NCBI GenBank assembly: GCA_019348335.1
Contig: JAHWJR010000120.1
Coordinates: 1 to 5,986 of the forward strand
Source of the DNA: Actinomycetota bacterium
GTDB taxonomy: Bacteria; Actinomycetota; Acidimicrobiia; Acidimicrobiales; CADCSY01
Reading direction: 5' to 3'
DNA length: 5,986 nucleotides
Numbering within the stretch: position 1 is the first letter of the stretch; each line of letters starts with the position of its first letter. A program made the position numbers and the translations under genes. Positions 1 through 5,943 of this stretch are shown piece after piece. The notes beneath the pieces were generated by a model. It saw only the letters and a list, made by a program, of their open reading frames with translations. It did no database searches and was not told where the DNA came from.

Positions 1-145
1 GCCGGCGGGCGATCAGGCCGGCCACCACGATGACGGCCAGGATGGCCAGGCCGGCGCCGACGACGACCCAGGTCGGCAGCGGGTCGCCCACGATGCGTTG
101 CACCTCGGTGGTGGTGGTGCCGGCGGCGGCGATGGGTGCGACCAT
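1..145 (-). CDS. N-terminal part of a putative single-pass membrane protein (runs off the left edge)
   Basis: The reading frame opens with ATG at 145-143. That ATG overlaps the stop codon of the YdbT-like gene in a TGATG arrangement, so translation is probably coupled and the gene is a third member of the PH-domain operon. Forty-eight codons are visible before the window ends, with no stop and third positions almost all G or C, as expected for real coding sequence here. The first 25 residues are polar to mildly hydrophobic, with a run of four threonines near residues 10-13. Residues about 26-46 form one strong transmembrane segment (starting TWVVVGAG) followed by two arginines, which suggests an outside N-terminus and cytoplasmic C-terminal side. 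No family is recognisable from this fragment. Function unknown; a role linked to the PH proteins is inferred only from gene order. Confidence 0.6.
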   Translation of the reverse strand, partial: MVAPIAAAGTTTTEVQRIVGDPLPTWVVVGAGLAILAVIVVAGLIARR

Positions 146-1632
146 CACCGGACCGTACTCCCGACCACCGAGACCAGCAGTCTCTCGGCGGTTGCCGCCG
201 ACTCGTCGACCACCCGCGCCGGGCGGCCGGGGCCGGCCAGGTCGACCAGCAGGGTGGCCAGCCCGGCCCGGCGCTGCAGCGGGGTCGACCGCACCCGCCC
301 GCTCTGGGCCCGGCCGAGGGGCACCACCACGGTGTGGCGGATGAACGCCCCCGAGCGAGCGATCAGCACTCCCTCGTCGAGGGCGTGGCCCAACCCCCGG
401 TAGGCAGCCACGCCGGCGAGGGCGGCCCCGGGCACCGCCAGCAGCGCCAGCGCCCCCCACGGCCGCAACGCCAGGGCGGGCACCACGGCCAACGCCGACG
501 CCGGGGCCACCCGACGGGCCACGGCCCGGCGCAGGGCCGCCCGTGGGGGACGGCGCAGGGCTGGGAGCGGGCGGATGCCGGGCACCACCCGCGCCAGCAC
601 ACGGTCGAGCTGTGCTGCGGGGAGCACGGGCACCGCCACCTGGCTGTCGTCGGCCTCGGCCCCCCCTCCGGCACTGTGGATGCGAACCGAGACGAGCCCC
701 AGCAGCCGGCGGGGCAGGGATACGGCCACCCGCACCGCTTGCACCCTGGCCAGCGGCAGCGTCGCCTCCTTGCGGTCGAGCAGGCCCCGCCGCACGTGGA
801 GCTCGTCGCCCACGAGGGACAGCGTGTAGCCGCTGTCGGCGACGATGGCGGCGGCGGCGGCCGTGCCCAGCCACACGGCGACGAACCCGGCGGCGGCGAC
901 GGCGAAGAACGCGGGGCCCACCACCTGAAGTGCCGACGGGTCGAGCTGGCGCAGCGGCCTCCACGCCAGGTCGTCGACGAACTGGAGCACGGTGGCGGCG
1001 AAGACGAACACCACCAGGAGCTGCGCGCCGGTCAGCCCGGCCACCGCCAGCTGGCGGTGATTCAGTCGCACGACGACCTGTTCCGCCGGGACCGCTGGCG
1101 CCGGCTCACTCGCCTCGACGACGGCGGCGGCCGGCGCCGGCACGGTGCCGGCCGCCCGGGACTTGGCCGCCAGCAGGCGGCGACGGAGCCGCTCGGCCTC
1201 GCCGGCGGCCAGGGCCTCGAGCCGGACGCCGGCGCCGCCCCCCACCGCCGTCTCCACGGTCAGCACCGCCACCCCGAGTGCCCGATGGCGAACCTTGCGG
1301 ACCAGGTTCACCTGCTGGATGCGCTCGCACGGGATCAGCTGCTGGTTGCGCACCACGATCCCCGACTCGACCCGCAGGACCCCGCCGTCGAGCACGTAGG
1401 TCCGCCGCCACCAGGCCAGGACGCGCGCCGCCAGGACCAGGGCCACGCCCACCAGCAGCACCCGCGCCCCGCCGGCGCCCAGGGCCACCACGCCGGGGCC
1501 CACGAGCTGGCGGCCCAGCGCCGACACGTCGAGCACCGGGCTGGCCGGGTGCAGCCTGCGGGGACGGGCCGGGTCGGGGGCGCGTGCCGGCGCCGGCGGC
1601 GCCGGAGCGTCCAGGTCAGACTGCGTCGCCAC
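145..1632 (-). CDS. YdbT-like membrane protein with three bacterial PH (bPH_2/DUF304) domains
   Basis: The 495-residue protein matches the layout of Bacillus YdbT (about 490 residues): hydrophobic hairpins alternating with three bPH_2 domains. Visible order: Ala/Pro-rich N-terminus (1-30), hydrophobic region about 43-75, PH domain 1 about 79-155 (YVLDGGVLRVESGIV, then PCERIQQVNLV), membrane segments about 196-219 and 238-265, PH domain 2 about 268-350 (GYTLSLVGDELHVRRGL, LPLARVQAVRV), membrane stretch about 372-412, PH domain 3 about 418-495. GTG at 1632 is preferred as start because GGAG lies 5 nt upstream (1641-1638); GTG at 1638 is also in frame but overlaps that GGAG. The gene overlaps the YdbS-like gene by 17 bp and the next gene by TGATG. 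In B. subtilis the sigma-W-controlled ydbST pair contributes to resistance to antimicrobials from related bacilli; the biochemical activity is unknown. Family assignment is firm, the role here inferred. Confidence 0.87.
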   Translation of the reverse strand: MATQSDLDAPAPPAPARAPDPARPRRLHPASPVLDVSALGRQLVGPGVVALGAGGARVLLVGVALVLAARVLAWWRRTYVLDGGVLRVESGIVVRNQQLIPCERIQQVNLVRKVRHRALGVAVLTVETAVGGGAGVRLEALAAGEAERLRRRLLAAKSRAAGTVPAPAAAVVEASEPAPAVPAEQVVVRLNHRQLAVAGLTGAQLLVVFVFAATVLQFVDDLAWRPLRQLDPSALQVVGPAFFAVAAAGFVAVWLGTAAAAAIVADSGYTLSLVGDELHVRRGLLDRKEATLPLARVQAVRVAVSLPRRLLGLVSVRIHSAGGGAEADDSQVAVPVLPAAQLDRVLARVVPGIRPLPALRRPPRAALRRAVARRVAPASALAVVPALALRPWGALALLAVPGAALAGVAAYRGLGHALDEGVLIARSGAFIRHTVVVPLGRAQSGRVRSTPLQRRAGLATLLVDLAGPGRPARVVDESAATAERLLVSVVGSTVR

Positions 1633-2191
1633 GGCCACTCCGGGCCAGGACCACGTCGCGCAGCCCCTCGGCGTCGGCGGCGGCGATGCCCGGGATCCTG
1701 GCGTCGGTGGTGGCCGCCGCCGTGCGCACCACCAGCTGCGAGAGGCCCAGGGCCCGCTCGACGGGGCTGCGGGTGATGTCGATGTGCTGGACCCGGAAGT
1801 ACGGGATGGCGCTGTGGGTGCGGACCACCAGGCCGCGGCGCAGCTCGAGGGTGGAGTCGGTCAGCTCGTAGCGCCACGCCCCGAAGGCCAGCCGCGGCAG
1901 CTTCCACACCAGCGCGGCAGCGGCGGCGGCGAGGACGCCGCTGGCGGCGCCCACCGGCCACGGCAGCCGGGGTGGGCCGGGCAGCGAGATGAGCACCTCG
2001 GTGAGGAGCGTCCCGGCCAGGAAGATCAGCGCCACCAGCCCCCACCCGACCGTCCACACCTGCACCTGGCGGGGATGCAGCGACCGCAAGCCGGGACCGG
2101 TCGGCGACCGATCCCCCGCAGGGCTCGCCGGCGGCTGACCACCGGCGTCACCGCCGGCCCTCGTGCCAGCGGTCGCCACGGAGCCGTCCAC
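1616..2191 (-). CDS. YdbS-like PH-domain membrane protein
   Basis: The 191-residue protein has a disordered Gly/Ala/Pro-rich N-terminus (1-38), a short LHPRQVQVW segment, two transmembrane helices (about 47-68 and 79-97), then one bPH_2 (DUF304) domain (about 106-184). The domain shows the family pattern WRYELTDSTLELRRGLVV, then IPYFRVQHIDITRSPVERALGL, where the RVQHID stretch is the most diagnostic. It is slightly longer than Bacillus YdbS (about 160 residues) because of the N-terminal extension. Start chosen: GTG at 2191, the first start after the HIT gene ends 56 bp upstream. A TAGGCT box sits 7 nt before it and no good Shine-Dalgarno is present, so a leaderless transcript is possible. A second in-frame GTG at 2179 cannot be excluded. 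It leads the PH-protein operon and probably works with the YdbT-like partner at the cytoplasmic membrane. Confidence 0.83.
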   Translation of the reverse strand: MDGSVATAGTRAGGDAGGQPPASPAGDRSPTGPGLRSLHPRQVQVWTVGWGLVALIFLAGTLLTEVLISLPGPPRLPWPVGAASGVLAAAAAALVWKLPRLAFGAWRYELTDSTLELRRGLVVRTHSAIPYFRVQHIDITRSPVERALGLSQLVVRTAAATTDARIPGIAAADAEGLRDVVLARSGRGDAV

Positions 2192-2204
2192 TGACGCCAG
2201 CCTA
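2189..2204 (-). promoter_or_regulatory. Candidate -10 box for the PH-protein operon (leaderless type)
   Basis: On the minus strand TAGGCT (2204-2199) fits the TANNNT consensus of actinobacterial -10 elements. It is followed by GGCGTCA and then the GTG start at 2191, placing a transcription start at or one base before the start codon. No convincing -35 was found about 17 bp upstream and no well-spaced Shine-Dalgarno exists. The motif match is seen; promoter activity is inferred. Confidence 0.35.
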
Positions 2205-2215
2205 CGGGCGGTCGT

Positions 2216-2233
2216 GGCGGCAGACGGGCCGCC
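2216..2233 (-). other. Small GC hairpin between the HIT gene and the PH operon
   Basis: GGCGGC and GCCGCC form a perfect 6-bp stem around a 6-nt loop in the 56-bp gap after the HIT stop codon. No T-run follows on the minus strand, so it is not a classical intrinsic terminator. It could reduce read-through from the upstream block or be chance in GC-rich DNA. Confidence 0.25.
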
Positions 2234-2247
2234 CCCTGACCCGGCGC

Positions 2248-2700
2248 TCAGCCGGCCGGCCCCGACCCGGTGCCCGGCGCCCCGGCCAGCGCCGCCCGCA
2301 GCGTGGCGGCCACCTCGGCCATGTGCTGTTCGCCGTCGTAGCGCTGCCGGGGCCAGAAGAAGCCCCGCAGCCCGTCCTTGGGACGGCGGGGCACCACGTG
2401 GACATGGAGGTGGGGCACGCTCTGGCTCACCCGGTTGTTGCAGGCGACGAAGCTGCCGGCGGCCCCGAGCCCGTCTTCCATGGCCCGGGCCAGGCGTTGG
2501 GCGGCGCCGAACACCGCCCCCACCAGGGCAACCGGCAGGTCGGCCAGCGTCTCGTGGTGCTCCCGGGGCACGACGAGGGTGTGGCCGGGGAACAGCGGGC
2601 GGGCATCGAGGAAGGCCAGGCACCGGTCGTCGGCGTGGACCACGTGCGCCGGCTGGCCCCCCGCCACGATTCGGCAGAAGGCACAGGCCGCCTCCGCCAC
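2248..2700 (-). CDS. HIT-family (histidine triad) nucleotide hydrolase/transferase
   Basis: The 150-residue length is normal for the family. The HIT catalytic signature is at residues 97-103 (HLHVHVV): H97, H99 and H101 form the triad, and H101 is the expected nucleophile that takes the nucleotidyl group. The N-terminal CAFC (C6, C9) resembles the zinc-binding start of many HIT proteins, with other parts of the site likely further on. The DARPLFPGHTLVVPREH block (32-48) and the C-terminal GLRGFFWPRQRY stretch are typical of actinobacterial HIT proteins. Such enzymes hydrolyse AMP-linked substrates (phosphoramidates, dinucleoside polyphosphates) in the cytoplasm; the exact substrate cannot be read. 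GTG at 2700 is the first start after the upstream DsbA-like stop, 14 bp away. It is preceded by a GGGA-like element 8 nt upstream. The frame stays open far upstream, but that part is antisense-type noise. Last gene of the ligase block. Confidence 0.92.
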   Translation of the reverse strand: MAEAACAFCRIVAGGQPAHVVHADDRCLAFLDARPLFPGHTLVVPREHHETLADLPVALVGAVFGAAQRLARAMEDGLGAAGSFVACNNRVSQSVPHLHVHVVPRRPKDGLRGFFWPRQRYDGEQHMAEVAATLRAALAGAPGTGSGPAG

Positions 2701-2714
2701 GGTGACCGTCCCGC

Positions 2715-3392
2715 TCAGGAGGCGGCCCGGCGGAGCAGGTCGTCGTAGACCGAGGGGTCGTCGGTGTCGACCACCGGGAAGCCCCGCCCGTGGGCTCCCA
2801 GCCAGTGGAGCTCGACGCCGGGATTGTGGGTGTCGCTCCCGTCGGCCAGGAACAGGTGGGGACTGCCCTGCACCTCGTCGGTCTGGGCCCACTCCAGATC
2901 GTCCATGACCTGGCGGCGGGCCCTTCCGTCGTCGAGGGCCTCGGCCAGGGCGGTAACGTCGACCTCGGGACAGGACCGGGCCACCTCCAGCACCACCGGG
3001 CGCAGCGAGATGCAGCGGCTCTCGGCGAAGAGCGCCCGGCGCAGAGCCAGATCGAGGGCTGCCGACGCGGCGAGGCCCTGGGCCTTGGCCGCCTGGACCG
3101 CCTCGAGCGCCGGCAGGGTGGTCACCGGCCACTCCGCCGCCGGCCGCTGCCACATCTGCCAGCCGGCGTCGGGGACCAGAGCCCCGGCCACCGGCACCTC
3201 GGCGTCGAACACCCGCTTGGAGATGGGGCGCTGGTTGACCAGCTCGAGGGGGAAGGCGTGGTGGTCGAGCTCGACCTCGCCGTCGAGGCCCAGGCGGGAG
3301 CGGCAGGCGTGCAGGCGGTGCACGGCGACGCCGGCCCACGGGCAAGCGATGTCGGAGAACACGAGGATGGTGCCGGGGGTGACGTCGATCAT
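2715..3392 (-). CDS. DsbA-family (FrnE/HCCA-isomerase-like) thioredoxin-fold protein with a CPWA motif
   Basis: The 225-residue protein has the DsbA/FrnE layout: an opening beta strand (TILVFSDIACPWAG), a helical insertion (about 55-165), and the thioredoxin-fold C-terminal half with the cis-proline loop (VQGSPHLF, P178). No signal peptide, so it should be cytoplasmic, as FrnE-type proteins are. Oddity: the usual CPWC active site is CPWA (C17 to A20), so the resolving cysteine is absent. Three further cysteines (C30, C127, C141) lie elsewhere. It may act as a monothiol oxidoreductase, a glutathione- or mycothiol-type transferase/isomerase, or have lost redox function. ATG at 3392 lies 9 bp after the ligase stop, and AGGG overlapping that stop is spaced 7 nt from the ATG, so it is translated from the same mRNA. 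Fold assignment is good, the reaction unknown. Confidence 0.82.
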   Translation of the reverse strand: MIDVTPGTILVFSDIACPWAGVAVHRLHACRSRLGLDGEVELDHHAFPLELVNQRPISKRVFDAEVPVAGALVPDAGWQMWQRPAAEWPVTTLPALEAVQAAKAQGLAASAALDLALRRALFAESRCISLRPVVLEVARSCPEVDVTALAEALDDGRARRQVMDDLEWAQTDEVQGSPHLFLADGSDTHNPGVELHWLGAHGRGFPVVDTDDPSVYDDLLRRAAS

Positions 3393-3404
3393 GCCCGGGC
3401 CCTA
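3393..3404 (-). promoter_or_regulatory. Ribosome binding site of the DsbA-like gene, embedded in the ligase stop codon
   Basis: The minus strand reads TAGGG then 7 nt then ATG. The AGGG Shine-Dalgarno core shares bases with the TAG stop of the ATP-grasp gene, a layout expected for coupled translation within an operon. Confidence 0.5.
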
Positions 3405-4883
3405 CCCGCCCGCCGTCTCCAGCTTGGCGCTCACCTCGGCGAAGCGCTCCTCGGCCTCCTCGATGCTGTCGCCGATGCAGGTGACGCCCATCTTGCCGTG
3501 GTCGGTCAGGGCGCCCAGCAGGTGCAGGGTGGTACCGGTGGCGCGGGCGGCGTCGTAGCCGAGGCCGGCGCCCTCCACCGTCTCGATCGCCGCTGCCGGC
3601 GGCCGTCCCACCAGGCCGGGCGACACGAGGTTGTCGGTGGCGACGTAGCACTTGGCGACGCCGCCGGCGACCAACTCCCCGGTGGTGGCGTCGTAGGCGC
3701 CACCGGTGGCCAGGCGGGCCATCCAGTACGGGTGGGTGGTGCCGCCCATGCGCAGGTTGATCTCGCTCAGCGTGACCTCGGCGCCCCTGGCGCCCCGCGC
3801 CGCCGGAGTGGCGACGAAGTCGATCCCCAGCCATCCCACCACCCCCTCGCCGGCCAGGACCGCTCCCACCCGGCGGGCGGCCTCCTGGATCGCGGCCCGG
3901 TAGCCGTTCGCCGCCGGGAACCGGCACCCGAGGTACACCTGGCGGGCCGGACCACCGAGCACCTGGTCGTGGGTGGAGATCAGCTCCACCTGCCCACCGG
4001 GGGTGATGCGGAGCTGGACGCTGGGTGACACCATCCCGTCGGCGTCGACCAGCTCCTCGACGATGGCCCCCTCGACGGCGATCTTGGCGGCGAACGACGG
4101 CCACGACTCCTCGCCGGCGCAGAACATGGTGGGTGACGCCGGCAGGGGGTCGGCCAGGCCGGCGAGGTCGACGATGGCGTTGCCCTGGCCGGAGAAGCCG
4201 TTGTTGAGCTTGACCACGGCGGCGCCGGCCTCGGGGCGCTCGTCCCGCAGCCGGGCCAGGGCCTCGGCCGTCTCCTCCACCGAGAACAGCGCCTCCTCCC
4301 CCGCCAGCACCGCCACCCCCGCCCGGCGGGCGACGCGCCGGGAACCGCTCTTGGAGCCCAGCGCCACCAGGCCGGTACGGGGCCCGTACAGCGGCACATC
4401 GAGGGCGTCGGCCAGCGCCCACTCGGCGGCAGTGACGTTGAAGGGGAGGAGCCAGGCGCCCCTCGGGTCGGCGGCGAGCGCCCGGAGCTCGGGGACCAGG
4501 TCGGGACGGTCGAGGAGCTTCTGCGTCAACGGACGGGGCCCGCCCTCGCCCACCGACACCAGGTGGAGGCGCCGGCGGGCGCCGGCGGGGTCGGGCAGGA
4601 AGCCCAGGTAGTAGTCGACGACCGCCGGGTCGACGGGCACCGAGGTCACGTAGACCATGCGCTGCTCGGGGTCTCGCAGCAACAGGAGCAGGCACAGCAG
4701 CCGCTCCTCGTAGTGGACGATCCCCTTGATCTTGACCAGCTCGGCCACGGCGAAGCTGAGCGAGGGGAGCACCACGAGGGTGCCGGTGGCGATCACCTCG
4801 GCCGGACGGGCGACGGCGTCGGCTCCACGCCGGGCGACGCTACCGGCCCGCTCGCACCGTGCCGGCCCGAGGGTGGCGGTCAT
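3402..4883 (-). CDS. PGM1-related ATP-grasp peptide ligase
   Basis: The 493-residue protein resembles the peptide ligase PGM1-related family, named after the ATP-grasp enzyme of pheganomycin biosynthesis that joins a modified amino acid to a peptide. The conserved pre-ATP-grasp region is at about 35-110 (VVLPSLSF, IVHYEERLLCLLLLLRDP, VYVTSVPVDPAVVDYYLGF). The ATP-grasp core follows: glycine-rich loop with K225 and GFSGQG (229-234), adenine-hinge acids VEEL (275-278), GIDF (353-356), and metal ligands E374 and N376 in SEINLRMGGTTHP. The C-terminal part (about 405-493, with HLLGALTDHGKMGVTCIGDS) fits the PGM1 C-terminal domain. It should form a carboxylate-amine bond using ATP in the cytoplasm; substrates unknown. 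ATG at 4883 is the first start after in-frame TGA stops upstream; GTG at 4796 is an alternative. No strong Shine-Dalgarno is visible. First gene of the block, 9 bp before the DsbA-like gene and 14 bp from the divergent GNAT start. Confidence 0.88.
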   Translation of the reverse strand: MTATLGPARCERAGSVARRGADAVARPAEVIATGTLVVLPSLSFAVAELVKIKGIVHYEERLLCLLLLLRDPEQRMVYVTSVPVDPAVVDYYLGFLPDPAGARRRLHLVSVGEGGPRPLTQKLLDRPDLVPELRALAADPRGAWLLPFNVTAAEWALADALDVPLYGPRTGLVALGSKSGSRRVARRAGVAVLAGEEALFSVEETAEALARLRDERPEAGAAVVKLNNGFSGQGNAIVDLAGLADPLPASPTMFCAGEESWPSFAAKIAVEGAIVEELVDADGMVSPSVQLRITPGGQVELISTHDQVLGGPARQVYLGCRFPAANGYRAAIQEAARRVGAVLAGEGVVGWLGIDFVATPAARGARGAEVTLSEINLRMGGTTHPYWMARLATGGAYDATTGELVAGGVAKCYVATDNLVSPGLVGRPPAAAIETVEGAGLGYDAARATGTTLHLLGALTDHGKMGVTCIGDSIEEAEERFAEVSAKLETAGG

Positions 4884-4900
4884 AGCGTGGAACGCCCATG
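4883..4900 (+). promoter_or_regulatory. Candidate -10 box of the GNAT gene in the 14-bp divergent start region
   Basis: TAGCGT (4883-4888) matches TANNNT and lies 9 nt before the GNAT ATG at 4898, giving a near-leaderless transcript starting about 4895. It overlaps the ligase start codon on the other strand. A small dyad, GCGT-GGA-ACGC (4885-4895), fills most of the gap. A weak GGAA 5 nt before the ATG is the only ribosome-site-like sequence. No clear -35 was seen. Motif seen, activity inferred. Confidence 0.3.
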
Positions 4901-5434
4901 GCGGCGTCGTCGCTCATCATCCGTCCCGTCCGCCCGGACGAGCACGCCCAGCTCGGGGACCTGACGGTGCGGGTCTACGCCGACATCCTCGGTCACCACC
5001 TGGGGGACTACGCCGAGGTGTTGCGGGACGTGGCGGCCCGCGCCGGTGCCTGCGAGGTCCTGGTCGCCGTCGACGGTGACGGCAGCGGCGACGACGCGGA
5101 CGGCCGGGCGCGACCACTGGGCGGCATCACCTACGTCCCCGGGCCCGGTCCGTGGGCCGAGGTGGCCACCCGACACGAAGCCGAGCTGCGCATGCTCGTG
5201 GTCGACCCCGCCGCCCAGGGCCGGGGGGTGGGCGCCGCCCTGGTGCGGGCGTGCGTCGAGCGGGCGGCGGCTGCGGGCAAGGCCGGCGTGTGCCTGGTCA
5301 CCACGCCGTCGATGGTGAGTGCCCACCGCCTCTACGACCGTTTGGGCTTCGTGCGGCGACCCGAGCGCGACCGGCGCCTCGACGACGGCCTGCTGCTGGA
5401 GTGCTACTCGCTGGCGCTGCCCGTCCCGTCCTGA
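4898..5434 (+). CDS. GNAT-family N-acetyltransferase
   Basis: The 178-residue protein is a single GNAT domain. Motif A, which binds the acetyl-CoA pyrophosphate, is seen at about 97-120: LRMLVVDPAAQGRGVGAALV, with Q107-G-R109-G-V-G112 as the signature loop. Motif B follows in SAHRLYDRLGFVRRPE (141-156), and the protein ends with a typical final strand (LLLECYSLALP). The N-terminal half begins with the usual IIRPVRPDEHAQL. A glycine/aspartate-rich loop (59-70) replaces the short turn before beta-4. The acceptor (small molecule, peptide N-terminus or protein lysine) cannot be predicted. It is the only plus-strand gene: divergent from the ATP-grasp ligase by 14 bp and overlapping the 3' end of the stress-protein gene by 31 bp. 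ATG at 4898 fits the start of the GNAT fold and leaves no room upstream. Confidence 0.9.
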   Translation: MAASSLIIRPVRPDEHAQLGDLTVRVYADILGHHLGDYAEVLRDVAARAGACEVLVAVDGDGSGDDADGRARPLGGITYVPGPGPWAEVATRHEAELRMLVVDPAAQGRGVGAALVRACVERAAAAGKAGVCLVTTPSMVSAHRLYDRLGFVRRPERDRRLDDGLLLECYSLALPVPS

Positions 5435-5931
5435 TCCCGCTGGCGCACCACCAGCACCGGGCACGGCGAGTGGTGGACGACGTGCTGGCTCACCGAGCCC
5501 ACCAGCACCCGGCGCACGAACCCGCTCCCGTGCGAGCCGACGACCACCACGTCGGCCCCCACGTCGGCCGCCACCTCGCAGATCGCCGGCCCGGCGTCGC
5601 CGTAGCGCAGCTCGCGCTGGGCGCCGGCGGGTAGCTCGCCTCCGAAACCGTCGGCCGTCCGCTCCAGGATGTCGCGGCCCTCGCGCTCGAGCGCCCGGGC
5701 CTCGTCCTCGGCGACCTGCGAGTCGTAGGTCGGCACGGCGCCGAGACCGCCGGCACCGACGCCCGCCACGCCGGCCACGGCGGCGTCGCCCTCGGCGAGC
5801 AACGGGGCGCCGGGTGGGGGAAGGACGGTCAGGAGGGTGTAGGCGTGCCCGCTGCCGAGCAGGCGGAGAGCCTCGGCGCCGGCGGCGACGGCCAGCTCCG
5901 AGCCGTCGGTGGCGACGAGCACCCGGGCCAT
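5404..5931 (-). CDS. Universal stress protein (UspA family), ATP-binding type
   Basis: The 175-residue protein has one Usp domain. The first strand holds VLVATDGSELA with D9 near the adenine. The ATP-binding signature G-2x-G-9x-G-S is complete at 132-146 (GSHG, nine residues, GS), followed by the family ending SQHVVHHSPCPVLVVR (148-163). It therefore belongs to the nucleotide-binding class rather than the non-binding UspA class. A flexible Gly/Ala/Val-rich insertion (about 49-66) makes it longer than the usual 140-150 residues. Such proteins are cytoplasmic and support survival under hypoxia, starvation or stress by routes that are only partly understood. ATG at 5931 begins exactly at the conserved first strand and lies 6 nt after a TAACCT box. 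Its 3' end overlaps the convergent GNAT gene by 31 bp. Confidence 0.92.
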   Translation of the reverse strand: MARVLVATDGSELAVAAGAEALRLLGSGHAYTLLTVLPPPGAPLLAEGDAAVAGVAGVGAGGLGAVPTYDSQVAEDEARALEREGRDILERTADGFGGELPAGAQRELRYGDAGPAICEVAADVGADVVVVGSHGSGFVRRVLVGSVSQHVVHHSPCPVLVVRQRDQDGTGSASE

Positions 5932-5943
5932 GCCGCGAGGTTA
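5929..5943 (-). promoter_or_regulatory. Candidate leaderless promoter -10 box of the universal stress gene
   Basis: On the minus strand TAACCT (5943-5938) matches TANNNT and is followed by exactly six bases before the ATG at 5931. With the -10 box ending at -7, transcription would begin at the A of the ATG, the textbook leaderless spacing in actinobacteria. No Shine-Dalgarno is present in the 9 bases before the ATG. The same TAA would be the stop of a possible upstream gene, so the two readings partly compete. Confidence 0.42.

Noticed and set aside
136..1776. Long plus-strand open frame (546 codons) opposite the PH-domain genes
   Set aside because: It is antisense to two recognisable PH proteins. 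Its translation is rich in Gly, Arg, His, Gln and Pro without any domain, as expected from a stop-poor antisense frame in GC-rich DNA.
543..1871. Second long plus-strand frame (442 codons), Arg/Pro/Ala-rich
   Set aside because: Low-complexity composition, no domain, and antisense to the same PH genes.
2192..2623. Upstream extension of the YdbS-like frame to 335 codons
   Set aside because: It overlaps the HIT gene in another frame and has no domain content; GTG at 2191 in the intergenic gap is the natural start.
2790..4028. Plus-strand frame of 412 codons opposite the ligase and DsbA-like genes
   Set aside because: Antisense to two well-supported genes; His/Gln/Gly/Val-rich with no recognisable motif.
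4571..4589. Tandem GCCGGCGGG repeat
   Set aside because: Only two copies, within the ligase coding sequence, encoding a PAGARRR stretch that is normal for this family; ordinary for this base composition.
2701..4695. Upstream extension of the HIT frame to 815 codons, suggesting a giant HIT fusion
   Set aside because: The extension runs out of frame through the DsbA-like and ligase genes and is Arg/Gly/Pro low complexity; a good GTG start exists at 2700, just after the DsbA-like stop.
5050..5120. Gly/Asp-rich loop in the GNAT protein as a possible calcium-binding repeat
   Set aside because: A single short DGDGSGDDADG stretch without the repeated GGxGxD nonapeptides; better explained as a flexible surface loop.
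4880..5464. Minus-strand frame of 194 codons opposite the GNAT gene
   Set aside because: The GNAT frame carries clear acetyl-CoA motifs; the opposite frame is His/Gln/Gly-rich noise.
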